Of a stretch of DNA of 64,000 nt, positions 10,255 to 20,080 are shown in pieces. A program made the position numbers and the translations under genes. Each line of letters opens with the position of its first letter. The first letter of the stretch is position 1. Origin of the DNA: Sycon ciliatum. Taxonomy: Eukaryota; Porifera; Calcarea; Leucosolenida; Sycettidae. Location of the stretch: the NCBI RefSeq assembly GCF_964019385.1, contig NC_088647.1, positions 14,430,204-14,494,203 of the forward strand, given 5' to 3'. The notes below the pieces were generated by a model. It saw nothing but the letters and a program-made list of their open reading frames with translations. It was not told the DNA's origin and did not search any database.

Positions 10255-10440
10255 CAGTAAGTGTGTGCGGGATCATGCTGGCGCGGAACTGGCGGAGCGT
10301 GGAGATGGCACGTACATCGCTGGGTAATGTGTTCCACAGCTGGGCGCCCCGGAACGCGAGGCAACCCTTGCCGAACCTGGTGGAAACTGGCGGTTGGCGC
10401 AGACCCATGGTGGAGTGCATCTGGAGAAAGCCCAGCTTCC
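10255..10440 (-). pseudogene. LINE ORF2 C-terminal fragment
   Basis: The minus-strand reading gives F-R-G-A-Q-L-W-N-T-L-P-S-D-V-R followed by L-R-Q-F-R and a short tail. The L-W-N-x-L-P box is typical of the extreme C-terminus of jockey/CR1/Rex-type ORF2 proteins. Only about 60 residues survive. Confidence 0.65.
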
Positions 10441-10977
10441 TCCCAATCCCAAGAACGGCATCGCAGCGAGTCAGCCATCAGCGTTGGCTGCTAGTTAGCT
10501 GGTCTTACACAATGGTGAATGTCAGGTGAAAGTCCAGCGTTACTCTTCGACAAAGACATGGACTCTTGCTTCGATGAAGAATGTTTTTGTAACATTGTGG
10601 ACAGTAACCGGGTAAGGTCTGGAATGTGTGCGTGTGTGCACCTCCACCGTTCCATGCTGGCTCACATTTGTTTCGTTGGTTCGGCGTTGTTACCTGGACC
10701 TTCAAAAAGTTGCTGGCCGAAGATAGACTTCCGGGACCGGAAGTTAGTTTCTGCGAGAGTTTTCACACTGTGCTGGACCACAGCTAGCTAGCACTACTGC
10801 TGCATGCAGTATACACCAGGTATACTGGGCCTGGCGATGCGTGCCGCAGTTTGGTACCATGCATGATGTGTACGGACGGTGGTCTATCGCTTGTACTTGT
10901 AGTAATACATTGCGTAGGGTAATAAATGTTGCCAATCAAAGACCAACGCTATAGCCGATACTAATTAATCTGTACAT
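10441..10977. other. No gene recognised
   Basis: Short frames only. A possible splice donor (GGGTAAGG near 10609) is not supported by any recognisable exon. Confidence 0.5.
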
Positions 10978-11362
10978 GACGAATAGACCAATCCCGAAAA
11001 GATTGTCTGGGTTCGAAAGGGGGCATGTCAACTGAGAGTACACTGTACAACACATACATGGCACTACCTGATCAGCATGCGGCACAGGACGTGTTTGATA
11101 GTTCGCGTGTGAATGCGAGGGTAAGTACACGGTTTTCTCGTTAGTTGCATGCAAGAGGGACGATGCGACAGAAAGCAAAGCCCTTTGTAGTTTTCTCTCT
11201 CGCACTCGTAATGGTCTGCTGTTGGAGTGGAAATGCTAAGACATAATCCTTGTTTCGGTCTTCTGTGTAGTGTGAAGAGGTCAACGAACATGTAGAGCTC
11301 ACTTTGATGAAGTAGGCAAGGCTGTGAGCGCTTTGGCTCAAAGCGATAGGCCCTAAATCTTA

Positions 11363-11462
11363 CGAGATATTTCGAGTGCTATTGTTTGTTGCGAGCGCTT
11401 CGTCTTCGATGAGTCCTGCCTCTTTCCTGGCAGCTGCCCTCCTATAGGATCAACCACGAAGT
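11363..11462 (+). pseudogene. THAP-domain C-terminal remnant
   Basis: The plus-strand frame reads I-S-S-A-I-V-C-C-E-R-F-V-F followed by a Pro-rich stretch, then a stop at 11462. It matches the second half of a THAP finger (S-S-x-V-V-C-S-x-H-F) as seen at 7940-7980, but the zinc His is replaced by Arg and the first zinc Cys pair is gone. Confidence 0.4.
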
Positions 11463-11895
11463 GACTGTACTCATCTGCAGCCGATCAATGTTATATTGCA
11501 CAAGAAGATATCGTTTTCGCCAAGCCAGTGCCCCGCCAAAGACCATCGCCGTGTCACACCGTCGGAACGAGTTCATGATGAGAAACATCATTCGCGCGAG
11601 CGTGATGAAGAATTATTTCGAAAGACAACATAGTCTTTACCCCCGGGACGACAACTATGCGCACGTCCTGCAAGGGGAGAATGTCACCAGCGATATCAAC
11701 GAAGACGACGGCAGTATTTCGGAAACCTGGAGTCAGCGGAGGTCGTCAAGCTCCTCCGCGACCCGGTACATGTACAGTATAGGTGACATGTCGACACGAG
11801 CGTGCGGAAACACAGCATACACTGTAGTAATGTTGCGAGAGTTTGCGGAAGGAGTCCAAGTCGGGAAATCCATCAGCTCCAAAAGCTACCTGTAG
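11461..11895 (+). CDS. Hypothetical 144-residue frame in TIR element
   Basis: An open frame with a basic N-terminal half and an acidic/Ser-rich second half; no domain recognised. It lies inside the 10984-12311 element after the THAP remnant and may be decayed transposase sequence or chance. Confidence 0.2.
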   Translation: MTVLICSRSMLYCTRRYRFRQASAPPKTIAVSHRRNEFMMRNIIRASVMKNYFERQHSLYPRDDNYAHVLQGENVTSDINEDDGSISETWSQRRSSSSSATRYMYSIGDMSTRACGNTAYTVVMLREFAEGVQVGKSISSKSYL

Positions 11896-12453
11896 GTGGG
11901 CGATGAGACTCCAGCTTCAGACTACAACAGTCAGGACTTGTAAATAGTTGAACTTTGTGAAGCAGCAGATCGAGAAGTTAGCTGAAATCGTAGCTGTTGC
12001 AGTATGTCGGCGCTATGAAGCTTGCATTTTTTACGGAGAGTCGATCGCCACGCGAATGTTTTTCTCCTCACCGAGAGCTATCTGGCCTCCAAACTCCGTC
12101 AGGGTCTCCCTGAGGTACCGAAGGTCCTTTGACTAGCTGCTGGCAGGACTCCATCAAATCCTTTAGCTTCAGCTCGGCTAGCAATAGTCTCTCTCTCCTC
12201 CGCCATGAGCTGACACACACAAACTGAATACAAAACGATGCACTTCACACGTGCTGGCTTGCACGCGTGCCCCCTTTCACGAACCCAGACAATCTTTTCG
12301 GGATTGGTCTAGACGATGTGTGTAGATCTACTATGCAGTCATGTAGAACGTCGTATAATGCCATGTTTGGCCTCGTAATGCTTTATAATGCTCGTAATGC
12401 TCCGGGTGGTGTATAATGCTCGATATAATGCCGGCATTATCCGCAAACACCTA

Positions 12454-12718
12454 TCGTGGAGCGATAGCAATTACCTAATTTCAGACCCAGAGTGAATTTG
12501 ACGTGCACTCTAAAACGTGTCCGGTTTGGAGCCACCTCTGATTTGAACTTTTTTGAAGCGAAAAATTGGGCAACTTGGAGGCAATGGGTCAACACAAAGG
12601 AGTGGCTCAGTTCGATTGACTCTGGCCCCAGAGCAAACTTCAACATGCCAGTTTCCTTCCACAAACATTATTTCGAGTGAAAAATCAACGCTGATGATCG
12701 GTTTGGGTCTATACAAAT
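12454..12718. other. No gene recognised
   Basis: Overlapping short frames on both strands; no domain or repeat end seen. Confidence 0.45.
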
Positions 12719-12907
12719 TTGGCTGTCAAAGCGTCCCGGTATCGAGCCGTCCCCTCTACCACCCGCCGCAAGCCGCGCTGGTCACGTCAGGCTAGGTTCT
12801 CTGTTGCCGCTCCCAAGCTGTGGAACGCACTACCCAGCGACATCCGCACCATCCCCCAACGCAGTGTGTTCAAGATGTCAGTCATCCCACATACGCTCGG
12901 TCCATGA
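12719..12907 (+). pseudogene. LINE ORF2 C-terminal fragment, second copy
   Basis: The frame contains R-F-S-V-A-A-P-K-L-W-N-A-L-P-S-D-I-R and then V-F-K, the conserved end of non-LTR ORF2 proteins, like 10255-10440 but on the other strand and diverged. A short 3' UTR-like tract follows to about 13020. Confidence 0.65.
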
Positions 12908-13174
12908 AACGTATCACCCATTATTCCAGTCACTGTTGCGGTCGCATCCACTCGTAGTCCACGTCCACTGATGTCGACCGAGGTAGCTCTCTTGCTACTG
13001 TGCTGCTGTGTAATAGACTAATAGTACATCAGTAGCGTTTGTCGGGTGCACTGTCTTTGTCGTCATACACGACCCAACCTGGATGTAGTCCAAGCCAGGG
13101 ATTCAGTGAATTACCGGAACGACTCCCTGATATGGTCCTAGGCAGAAAGAAAAGATTAGGAAAAGCAACAAGGG

Positions 13175-13450
13175 CGAGTACGAGGCTGTGAAGGTGAGTA
13201 CGTCGAGTGCGCGCCTGAAAAGGTGAGTACGAGAGTGAATGTGAGTGCGCGCCCAAAAAGGTGAGTTCGCGCCTGTAAAGGTGAGTACGAGAGTAAAGGT
13301 GAGTGCGCGCCTGAAAAGGTGAGTACGAGAGTGAAAGTGAGTGCGCGCCAGGGAGTCGTAAAATACAGGGAGTCGTAAAATACGACTCCCTGGTGCGCGC
13401 CTGTAAAGGTGAGTTCCAGGGTGCGAGTGCGTACGAGTGTGCGAGTGCGT
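13175..13450. repeat. Minisatellite, about 38-bp unit
   Basis: Degenerate tandem copies of GGTGAGTACGAGAGTGAA plus a GTGCGCGCC block. The array is interrupted by a palindromic micro-element at 13349-13392. Long minus-strand frames here merely reflect the repeat. Confidence 0.8.
13349..13392. mobile_element. Palindromic micro-element copy (44 bp)
   Basis: It begins CAGGGAGTCGTAAAATA and ends TACGACTCCCTG, with one arm duplicated. It is flanked by GTGCGCGC on both sides (13341-13348 and 13393-13400). The host array also contains that 8-mer, so the duplication is suggestive here and clearer at 20043-20080. Confidence 0.6.
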
Positions 13451-13483
13451 GCATATGTGAAATCGTGAACCTAACATAATAAT

Positions 13484-16134
13484 GGGGCTGTTAAGTGTGA
13501 CGTCACGGCCCCTTCGATACGCATAGCAACGGAGAGCACCGGGGACAAACAAAAGTCGCGTCCTCTGGATGGAACTACATGTAGTTGTCAAGGGTAACAG
13601 CATCTAAATGACTGGAGAGAGAGCAGTTTTTCTTTGCTTTTTCTTCAAGCGATTGTTGTCGCTCTTTACTCCTTGTTCTTTCCTCTACAAATCTCCTGTA
13701 GTCGTCGAGGGCCTTTATAATGGCTGTGAAATTGGCTGCCCACCGTGTTTGAGAGTGCTTTGAAGATTCTTCGCGTCCTGATGGATCAAAGTACGAGCGC
13801 TCCCTGTGGATTCGATTATATGTAGGTGAGTTGTTCAAGAAATCAGTGTCTTCTTTCTGTCTCTGCCCTCACGCTGGCACAATATATCAGCCTCTATATC
13901 CATGACAGCTCGCACCTCCCGTAAACTGCATGACTTAGATATATTCTCGCCCTCCGTGGTGATTGAAGACCCATGGAAGAAGTTATTATGTTCAGAATGA
14001 TATCCTGAGAATATAAAATAAAATAATTCTAGGGAATTGTTACAGAGTATTTTGGAAGGATGGAGAGAGAGAGAGAGAGCACTGAAGTGTTTGTCTCACT
14101 GTCATTACTCCAGATTATTGAATGGTGTATGATCTACTCGATATTTTCCACAATGGTTTTTCCTGATTTGCGGGATCTCTTCTTTTGCCGTTTGCGTGTT
14201 TACAGAAAGTGACTGTCTGGTGTATCTGCACCAGATCCTGGGGAAATGAAGTCAGATGCAGAGGCAGGGTCGTCCAGTGATGCAACACTGCCCTTCTATG
14301 TGCAACATCACCGCTAATTCCCCCGGCGAAAACACAAAAAGACAAACACGTGAAGAGACTACAGTATTGACCGTTCTGGTAAAGAATCGTGACTGCTCGG
14401 ACAGTCGATAATCGAAACACAGAGCACCAGCATGATGTTTTCATATTGGGAACCGCACACCAGCTCAATTCTCAAGCCCAAAAAATGATGAATACAAAAC
14501 ACAGAGCGACGCAACAAGAGATCATCCGGCAACCAAACCAACCTGGGTCTAATGCACTGAATAGTCCTGACATACGCAGGCCACACAAAGCAGTGCAAGC
14601 ACATACTGTTACAAGGTACATGCATTGCAGAACAAAGTGTAACCAAAGATACACAGGGTTATAGCTGCACACTCGTGCATGTGCTCGCTCAGCCCAAGAA
14701 CACGCATGATGATAGAAATAATCCGGGGGAAACACGCTAGCACCGAAGTAAGCATCAAGACGTAAATAGTGCAGCTCTGAAAAAGTATAAATTACATTGA
14801 CATGTACATTGGTGTGCCGAGTAGTATCATCCTTGATTATGATTATGCATCCAACCACGACGTTATCAGGCCCCAGACGCCGAGATCGCACGCCGAATGT
14901 GAAGTGCATCTAGCCTTGAACCTGTTGCACAAGGCACACACATATGACAAAAATGACATCCACTCTGATTATTTCCAGAGGTCTATCATAACAGAACACA
15001 GAAATGAAACTACGGGCTCAACAAAGTAAACGCAAAGGAAATTAGTTAAAATAATCCATGAAGTGCTATTTTAATTCCAGCACGGACTGCAATGTGGCGT
15101 CATGGCCCGATACCCGCTGAGCATAGACACAAACTCCATTTGACAGGGGCAAGACATATTATTTTGGAATAAAGTTATAAAGTACAGCATTCCAATGACA
15201 TGACGGACACCTCGTGCAAATGCGTGTCTGTTCATCCGGCCAACTCGGCCACGCATGAGAGTGTGTGCATGTACGCGCGCACGCAAGCGCGCGCGTGCAC
15301 ACAGACCATGTATTCGGTGCGTATGGCGTACCTGTTGCGGAGATATGAAAATGGAATCATTATCATGATGTTACATGTACATGTACAGTGTATGTTTGAG
15401 TGTAAAGTAAATTATATTTTATTACACATTTCTTCGACACAACTTACTCCACATCTTCGCATTTCTCATAATCCATCCACCTACACTCCATCTCAGTTGA
15501 GGAAAAACTCTCCCAGGTATACACTAGTCACCACAGCCATGTGATGACATTGGGATAGGTCCCAAGCACGATTGCACTCTCCAGTTACAATAATTATTAT
15601 AATTTATTTGTCCAGATTATCTGTGAAGACAAAATGCAATGCATAGCGGCAATGGATGAAGAGAGAGTTTGTAAATACACATATCTTTCCACTTGTTCAG
15701 GAGCTTACCTTTTGGAGTTCACATCGTTTACACGATCTCTTATGCTGTCTTGCACCTTGGCTTTGTTGACCATGGATACGCCATCCCAGAAGACATTCTA
15801 CAGGAGCTACTAATGCAGAGCGTTTTTCACGCTTGATCTCGGCGATCTAGCTCGTCACGCCAATAAAATCCTCTGTGACACTGGCTACAGTCACAAGAGA
15901 CGTCTCAGTAAGGTAATGAGCACGACAACACCGTCGAGATCAAGGACAAAGAGAAAACAAAACACTCACTGAAAACAGCAAAGAAGAAACGAAGAAATGT
16001 ACCGGTACACGATTCCTATAATTATGTTGCCACTGACAACTGGTTCGGTGGAGACGACGCTTTTTTTGTTTGTCCCCAGTGGGATCGTTGCTATGCGTAT
16101 CGAAGGAACTGTGACGTCATCACTTAACAGCCCC
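13484..16134. mobile_element. 2.65-kb TIR element with TGACGTCA in both ends
   Basis: About 95-bp inverted ends, roughly 85% alike, begin GGGGCTGTTAAGTG. Both contain TGACGTCAC and TTCGATACGCATAGCAACG, then GGGGACAAACAAAA. AT flanks both ends (13482-13483 and 16135-16136). No transposase is recognised in the interior. A 2-bp AT duplication would fit several superfamilies. Confidence 0.7.
13575..13838 (-). CDS. Hypothetical basic/acidic helical frame inside TIR element
   Basis: An 87-residue minus-strand frame with a strongly charged, probably helical segment (R-R-F-V-E-E-R-T-R-S-K-E-R-Q-Q). Some coding-like sequence may continue at 13860-13990 and 15660-15840. No family recognised; it could be an exon of the lost transposase or chance. 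Confidence 0.25.
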   Translation of the reverse strand: MNNSPTYNRIHRERSYFDPSGREESSKHSQTRWAANFTAIIKALDDYRRFVEERTRSKERQQSLEEKAKKNCSLSSHLDAVTLDNYM

Positions 16135-16198
16135 ATAGGCTGGAAGCGTTCATTGTGTCACGTGTCTGTGGAGTTGATGTACCGCCAGTACCGGTAGT

Positions 16199-16589
16199 AG
16201 CAAGAGTACATAACCCCCCAGAGTGTGCAACGCCGATCCAGCTCTGCATAGGGTCTTGGTCGAGCGGAATCGGATCTTCTGATGTCATGCGTACACTCGA
16301 CTCCACACATGTACCAGCGCAAGGCCGGTATGTCTATAGTAGAATGACCCCCCAGCAGATGGACCCCCGGGCATTGTGCTATACATGTAGTAGAGGGACC
16401 CCGGGGTCCCTCTATTATAGTACAATGCCCGGGGTCGTTCTATTATAGTAGATTGCCCCCTGTCATTCTACTACAGAGTCCACCAGACTTGTCGTTTCGC
16501 ACGTGCAGGTAGAAAGGGATGGAGTTTACACCACAGATTCCACGTGGACATTATGGATTGTGGCAAGAGTCCGGGGTTATGTACTCTTG
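16199..16589. mobile_element. MITE family C copy, rearranged
   Basis: 16199-16290 matches, in reverse, the right end of the complete family C copy at 48072-48352, beginning CAAGAGTACATAACCCCCC. The other end is reduced to GGGGTTATGTACTCTTG at 16573-16589. A palindrome-rich block (16325-16480) occupies the middle. No matching flanking duplication is visible. Confidence 0.6.
16325..16480. repeat. Palindrome-rich block, TAGTAGANTGACCCC motif
   Basis: Several interlocking inverted repeats of TATAGTAGAATGACCCC-type sequence, including a GGGACCCCGGGGTCCC core near 16397-16412. A related block lies at 18657-18716. Confidence 0.6.
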
Positions 16590-16786
16590 ATTGTGGGAAT
16601 ATGTGGTGAAAAGTCCACAACATTTGTACATAGGTCGCGCACTTTTCCTCTTTAGGAGACATGAACATCCCACCTTGTGTTGGATTGTTTTTGTTTTGGA
16701 GTTGGAAGAAAGTTTGCAAGTTCAGTGTTCCTTTGCGTTTTCTGTGTGCTCCTTGCTCCTTTTGGATTATTGTGTGTGTGATAGGT
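16590..16786. other. No gene recognised; frame continuous across MITE A1
   Basis: A plus-strand frame from 16591 reaches the MITE. If the MITE and one target copy are ignored, the same frame continues about 45 codons to a stop near 17429. The product is not recognised. Confidence 0.3.
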
Positions 16787-16794
16787 GCATTGAT

Positions 16795-17276
16795 TAGGCC
16801 TTGACGGATTCTGCTAGCATAATTTTTCGCATAATTCCTACCAAAATCGAATAGTCGCATAATTCGAGGCAAATTGCATACGAATCGCATAAATTGGAAT
16901 AATCCGCCTGTTCGCATCAAATTCCATACAGTTGTACATGTTCTACAAGTACAAGTACAAGTTGATGCATCAGGAAGTCGTAGGTTTACGACTCCCTTAA
17001 ATAACATGTCCAGTCCACTACAATCAGTGACGGTCGTAGCTAGGTCGGACGGTGCGTTGACCCCATTGAACTTTTGCTACTACAGTACAGCGCCCTCTAC
17101 AAAAACATTCCCCTGTTATTTTGCACAGAACCATCATATACATTAGCAGCATATGTGAGCATAATGCGGCATAATATGTATAACGTTTAGCATAAAAATA
17201 GCATAATTCTGCAATTTTTTCAGCATTGCGAAAAGCATAATTTCACGAAAATATTAGCATAATCCGTCAAGGCCTA
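16795..17276. mobile_element. hAT-like MITE family A, copy A1 (complete)
   Basis: The left end TAGGCCTTGACGGATTCTGC and right end CCGTCAAGGCCTA are inverted. GCATTGAT is repeated perfectly on both sides (16787-16794 and 17277-17284), an 8-bp duplication as made by hAT transposases. GCATAAT repeats fill both subterminal zones. An internal short palindrome, CAGGAAGTCGTAGGTTTACG, lies at about 16971-16997. Confidence 0.9.
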
Positions 17277-17284
17277 GCATTGAT

Positions 17285-17529
17285 ATTAAAACAGAGAGGT
17301 TCCAGGCTGTCCAAAAGAGTGCTCAATACCGAGTGGTAGAGCAACAAAAGCAAAAGGTGCAACCTGTGCCTGGCAGAGAAATTGGCAATCGCGCAAGCAC
17401 CCAAGCACCTCTCTCTCAACAAAAGGAGTGAGCTTGTGTCGAAGTGTCGCCATGAGAATAGGTACTACCGGTACCTTCGGAACTTTAAACCAGCTACAGC
17501 CATCACCGAGGGGGATCGTTGTAAGCGCA
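17285..17529. other. No gene recognised
   Basis: Gln/Lys-rich frame continuing from across MITE A1, then non-coding sequence up to the left LTR of the miniature LTR element. Confidence 0.4.
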
Positions 17530-17670
17530 TGTAGCGACCTGACTCACTGAGTATTACGTCATTCTACAAACGCATGCGCAAGAAATAAAATCATTCTCTT
17601 TGGTCACAACTTCTTCGTTGTCCGGTTGGCCAAAGTAGCCGTCGTCTAGGGCCCGACGTAAAACCCTAAA
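17530..17670 (+). repeat. Left LTR of miniature element
   Basis: Direct repeat of 18516-18656 with only a few differences (for example TTCG versus TTCA near 17611). Confidence 0.8.
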
Positions 17671-17671
17671 T

Positions 17672-17687
17672 TGGTGACCCCCGACGC
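17672..17687 (+). promoter_or_regulatory. Primer binding site candidate
   Basis: TGGTGACCCCCGACGC directly after the left LTR begins with TGG, as expected for pairing with a tRNA 3' CCA end. It resembles tRNA-Trp-type sites with one extra C. Confidence 0.55.
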
Positions 17688-18104
17688 TGCGCTCTTCGGA
17701 GTTTTGAGCATGCCATCCCTGAGCTCGGCCCGCCGCAGTTTCCTGCTCGCCTCAACTCTCGGGAACCCGTCAATCGCCGGCTGTTGACGTAAAACTTGAG
17801 CCTCACCACCACTGGATCCGCCTCGCGCTCGGAGCTGCTGTGGCCCCTGCCACCCTCCCACCTGGATACCCCGCTATCCTGCCACGGCCCATCGTCCAGT
17901 CGTCGTCGTCCGTATTCGTCCTGGCCTCAAGCTGGAAATTGGCCACCTCCACCCGTCGTACCAGCTCACTCACTGTGCACGCACGCAGGCACACGCCCGG
18001 CACCGGACCCCATGGAGCTGCGCTCGCCTCCATCTGTCCCCGCCTCAGTCGGCACGCCTCGCCCCAGTGCAGCGCTCCTGCTGGTATCCCGCCAAGCCTG
18101 CAAC

Positions 18105-18300
18105 ATGCAGCCGCCTCTGACATGATAATACTCCTCTGTCACGCGTACCTTTCCTTTCTTTCCGCCTCTGACACGATAACACTCCTCTGTCACGCGTACA
18201 TTTCCTCTTTTCTTTCTTTCTGCCTCTGACATGCTCTCCACCTCTGTCACGTTAACACACCTCTGACATGTTAACCCGCCTCTGTCATGCATCTCTCTCA
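18105..18300. repeat. Imperfect tandem repeat, CCTCTGACATG / CTCTGTCACGCG motifs
   Basis: About five degenerate units of CGCCTCTGACAYG followed by CTCCTCTGTCACG within the interior of the miniature LTR element. Confidence 0.65.
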
Positions 18301-18515
18301 TTTCCGCTTTCTGCATTTTTGATTTTGTTTCGGCCTTTGTTGCCACGTCTCAAACAAATTTCATACACGCAGCGCTCTCGCCTGTACATATGTATCATAT
18401 TATTATATTTTTGTCTTTCCGCCTTGTACATGCTGCGCTTTCCTTTCTCTTCTCTTTCTTGTTTCTTGTTTATCGTGCTTCGCTCCTCCCGACCTCACCA
18501 CTGGCGGGGGAGTAC

Positions 18516-18656
18516 TGTAGCGACCTGACTCACTAAGTATTACGTCATTCTACAAACGCATGCGCAAGAAATAAAATCATTCTCTTTGGTCACAACTTCT
18601 TCATTGTCCGGTTGGCCAAAGTAGCCGTCGTCTAGGGCCCGACGTAAAACCCTAAA
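18516..18656 (+). repeat. Right LTR of miniature element
   Basis: Direct repeat of 17530-17670, preceded by a polypurine tract at 18502-18512. Confidence 0.8.
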
Positions 18657-18879
18657 GTACTATATAGTAGAGTGACCCCGGGGGCAATCTACTATATAGT
18701 ACAATGACCGGGGTCACGAGGCAGGGCACCATTGTTTTTGATCCAAGAGTACCCGCGACTCCCCGGGTTCCCCTCAGATGTGTATGTCGCAAAGATCCGA
18801 TTCCGCTCGACCAAGAGCTGGATCAGGCGTTGCACACTCTGGGGGGTTATGACGAACTTACCGGGTATGTACTCTTGGT
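18657..18879. mobile_element. Palindromic block plus MITE family C fragment
   Basis: 18657-18716 repeats the TAGTAGAGTGACCCCGGGG-type palindromes. 18716-18879 matches family C interior and one end, including GTTGCACACTCTGGGGGGTTAT and a terminal TACTCTTGG. It abuts MITE A2 directly. Confidence 0.6.
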
Positions 18880-19117
18880 TAGGCCTTGACAGATTATGCT
18901 AGCATAATTTTTCGCATAATTCCTACCAAAATCGAATAATCGCATAACTCGAGGCAAATTGCATACGAATCGCATAAAATTGGAATAATCTGCCTGTTCG
19001 CATCAAATAATTCAATACAGTCGTACATGTTCTACAAGTACAAGCACAAGTAGATGCACCAGGAAGTCGTAGGTTTACGAGAAATTACGACTCCCTTGAT
19101 AACATGTCCAGTGGCAA

Positions 19118-20014
19118 TAGCCCTTTCCCAAAGCTGCTCGCCACTTTTTTCGCAACTTTTCGTTGTTTAGGAAGAAATCGCAACCTTCGCAACTTTCGCA
19201 ACTTTCTTCATTTTCGCGAACTATTTCGCAACTTTTTCGCAACCTTAGCGCAATTGGCGCCATGGCATGGGGTCAAACGGTCAAGTCAACGACTCACCGA
19301 CTACATGTCGGACAAATGCAAACTCGTACTCGCTCATTTCTCGCCTGCCTTCACAGGCTTCAGACTGATTTCAGAGAAACAGTAGATCAACGGTAGTTAT
19401 GATAATGTGCACTGAAGTAATCATGGTAATAGTTCCCTTTTCCTTGCACTGGAATGATGTACATGTAGGATACATGTACATGCAACAGGCTACTGGCACT
19501 GTGTAAAGTGGTGGTTCACCGCAGGAGCGGGTGTAGACTACGAGTACGAGTTTGCTGTCGATGCACCGTAAGTTCTGCTATTTCTACTCCCTTTTGTGTA
19601 GTTTTTTGCACTACAGTCCATTTCAAAACTATAGACGCGTACCTAGGTAAAAACCGTTATGCCAGCATCTATACCACATAAAATCTGTGATCACTTTGTG
19701 CATATATTTTTCCAAATTGGGCGTCTGTTATCCAATCGTTTAGAAACTATATGAGAGTAATTGTGGAGCGATCCTGAGCAATATTCCGAAAACTATTCTC
19801 AAAAAGTTCCAGCCAAATTTGAAATATTTCAAAAACCCTACGCGTGTATAGTTTTCAAATGGACTGTAGAACTCTCCAATTCTAGGTTTAGATATTAGCA
19901 ACTTTTGAGCTTTTTCTGAAAATGTGGATGCGATTTCAGCAACTAGCTCTTGTTTTGGCACGGTTGCGAAAAGCATAAGTTGCGAAAAATTATGGCATCT
20001 TTGGGAAAGGGCTA
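19118..20014. mobile_element. MITE family B with CGCAACTTT subterminal repeats
   Basis: The ends TAGCCCTTTCCCAAAG (19118) and CTTTGGGAAAGGGCTA (to 20014) are perfectly inverted. Repeated CGCAACTTT motifs fill the left subterminal region. Comparison with A1 shows it sits within copy A2. It contains the short TA-flanked MITE F4. Confidence 0.75.
19614..19866. mobile_element. TA-flanked MITE F4 (253 bp), Tc1/mariner-like ends
   Basis: CAGTCCATTTCAAAACTATA at 19614 and its complement ending at 19866 are flanked by TA on both sides. The ends match the larger family F copies at 33433 and 36132, but the interior is unrelated or deleted. Confidence 0.85.
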
Positions 20015-20042
20015 GTCCACTACAATCAGTGACGGTCGTAGC

Positions 20043-20080
20043 CAGGGAGTCGTAAAATACCGGTATTTTACGACTCCCTG
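20043..20080. mobile_element. 38-bp perfect palindrome with 8-bp target duplication
   Basis: The arm CAGGGAGTCGTAAAATACC is followed directly by its exact complement. GTCGTAGC lies on both sides (20035-20042 and 20081-20088). The uninterrupted site is seen in A1 as GGTCGTAGCTAGG, so this is a real insertion with a duplicated 8-mer. The CAGGG start and 8-bp duplication resemble hAT ends fused back to back. Confidence 0.85.

Larger units (their letters stand above)
10984..12311. mobile_element. 1.3-kb TIR element, relative of the 7526-9670 transposon
   Basis: The left end TAGACCAATCCCGAAAAGAT (10984) is repeated inverted at the right end (to 12311) over about 45 bp, ending in the same GGGGGCA block seen in the 7526-9670 element. 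GACGA lies on both sides (10978-10982 and 12312-12316), a likely 5-bp target duplication. Inside is a THAP-like remnant (11363-11462). The shared end motif suggests a deletion derivative of a THAP transposon. Confidence 0.65.
7293..12453. mobile_element. Candidate large hAT-like element (outer ends only)
   Basis: The left end begins TAGGTGTTGGCGGATAATGC at 7293. The right end, ending at 12453, reads TAGGTGTTTGCGGATAATGC on the minus strand. Both match the ends of the 203-bp hAT-like MITE at 62779 and resemble family A. Subterminal ATAATGC repeats occur at both ends in the same orientation, as in family A. The interior holds a zinc-finger fragment typical of hAT-associated proteins (9671-10058) plus two inserted elements. 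The flanking 8-mers do not match, so one ancient element is plausible but two unrelated ends are not excluded. Confidence 0.4.
17530..18656 (+). mobile_element. Miniature LTR element (TRIM-like)
   Basis: Two nearly identical direct repeats of about 141 bp, 17530-17670 and 18516-18656, begin TGTAGCGACCTGACTCACT and contain AATAAAAT. The left one is followed at once by TTGGTGACCCCCGACG, which fits a tRNA primer binding site. The right one is preceded by the purine run GGCGGGGGAG. The roughly 845-bp interior has no pol domain. These are the hallmarks of a non-autonomous LTR retrotransposon. Confidence 0.8.

Noticed and set aside
13029-13603. Two long overlapping minus-strand frames rich in His/Thr/Ser
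   Set aside because: They are translations of the minisatellite and show its period; no independent protein features.
14359-15544. Several 60-150 codon frames inside the 2.65-kb TIR element
   Set aside because: No recognisable domain, and Cys/His-rich content follows local AT/CA repeats.
17796-18229. Pro/Ser-rich frames inside the miniature LTR element
   Set aside because: Mutually overlapping in several frames, compositionally biased and without Gag motifs.
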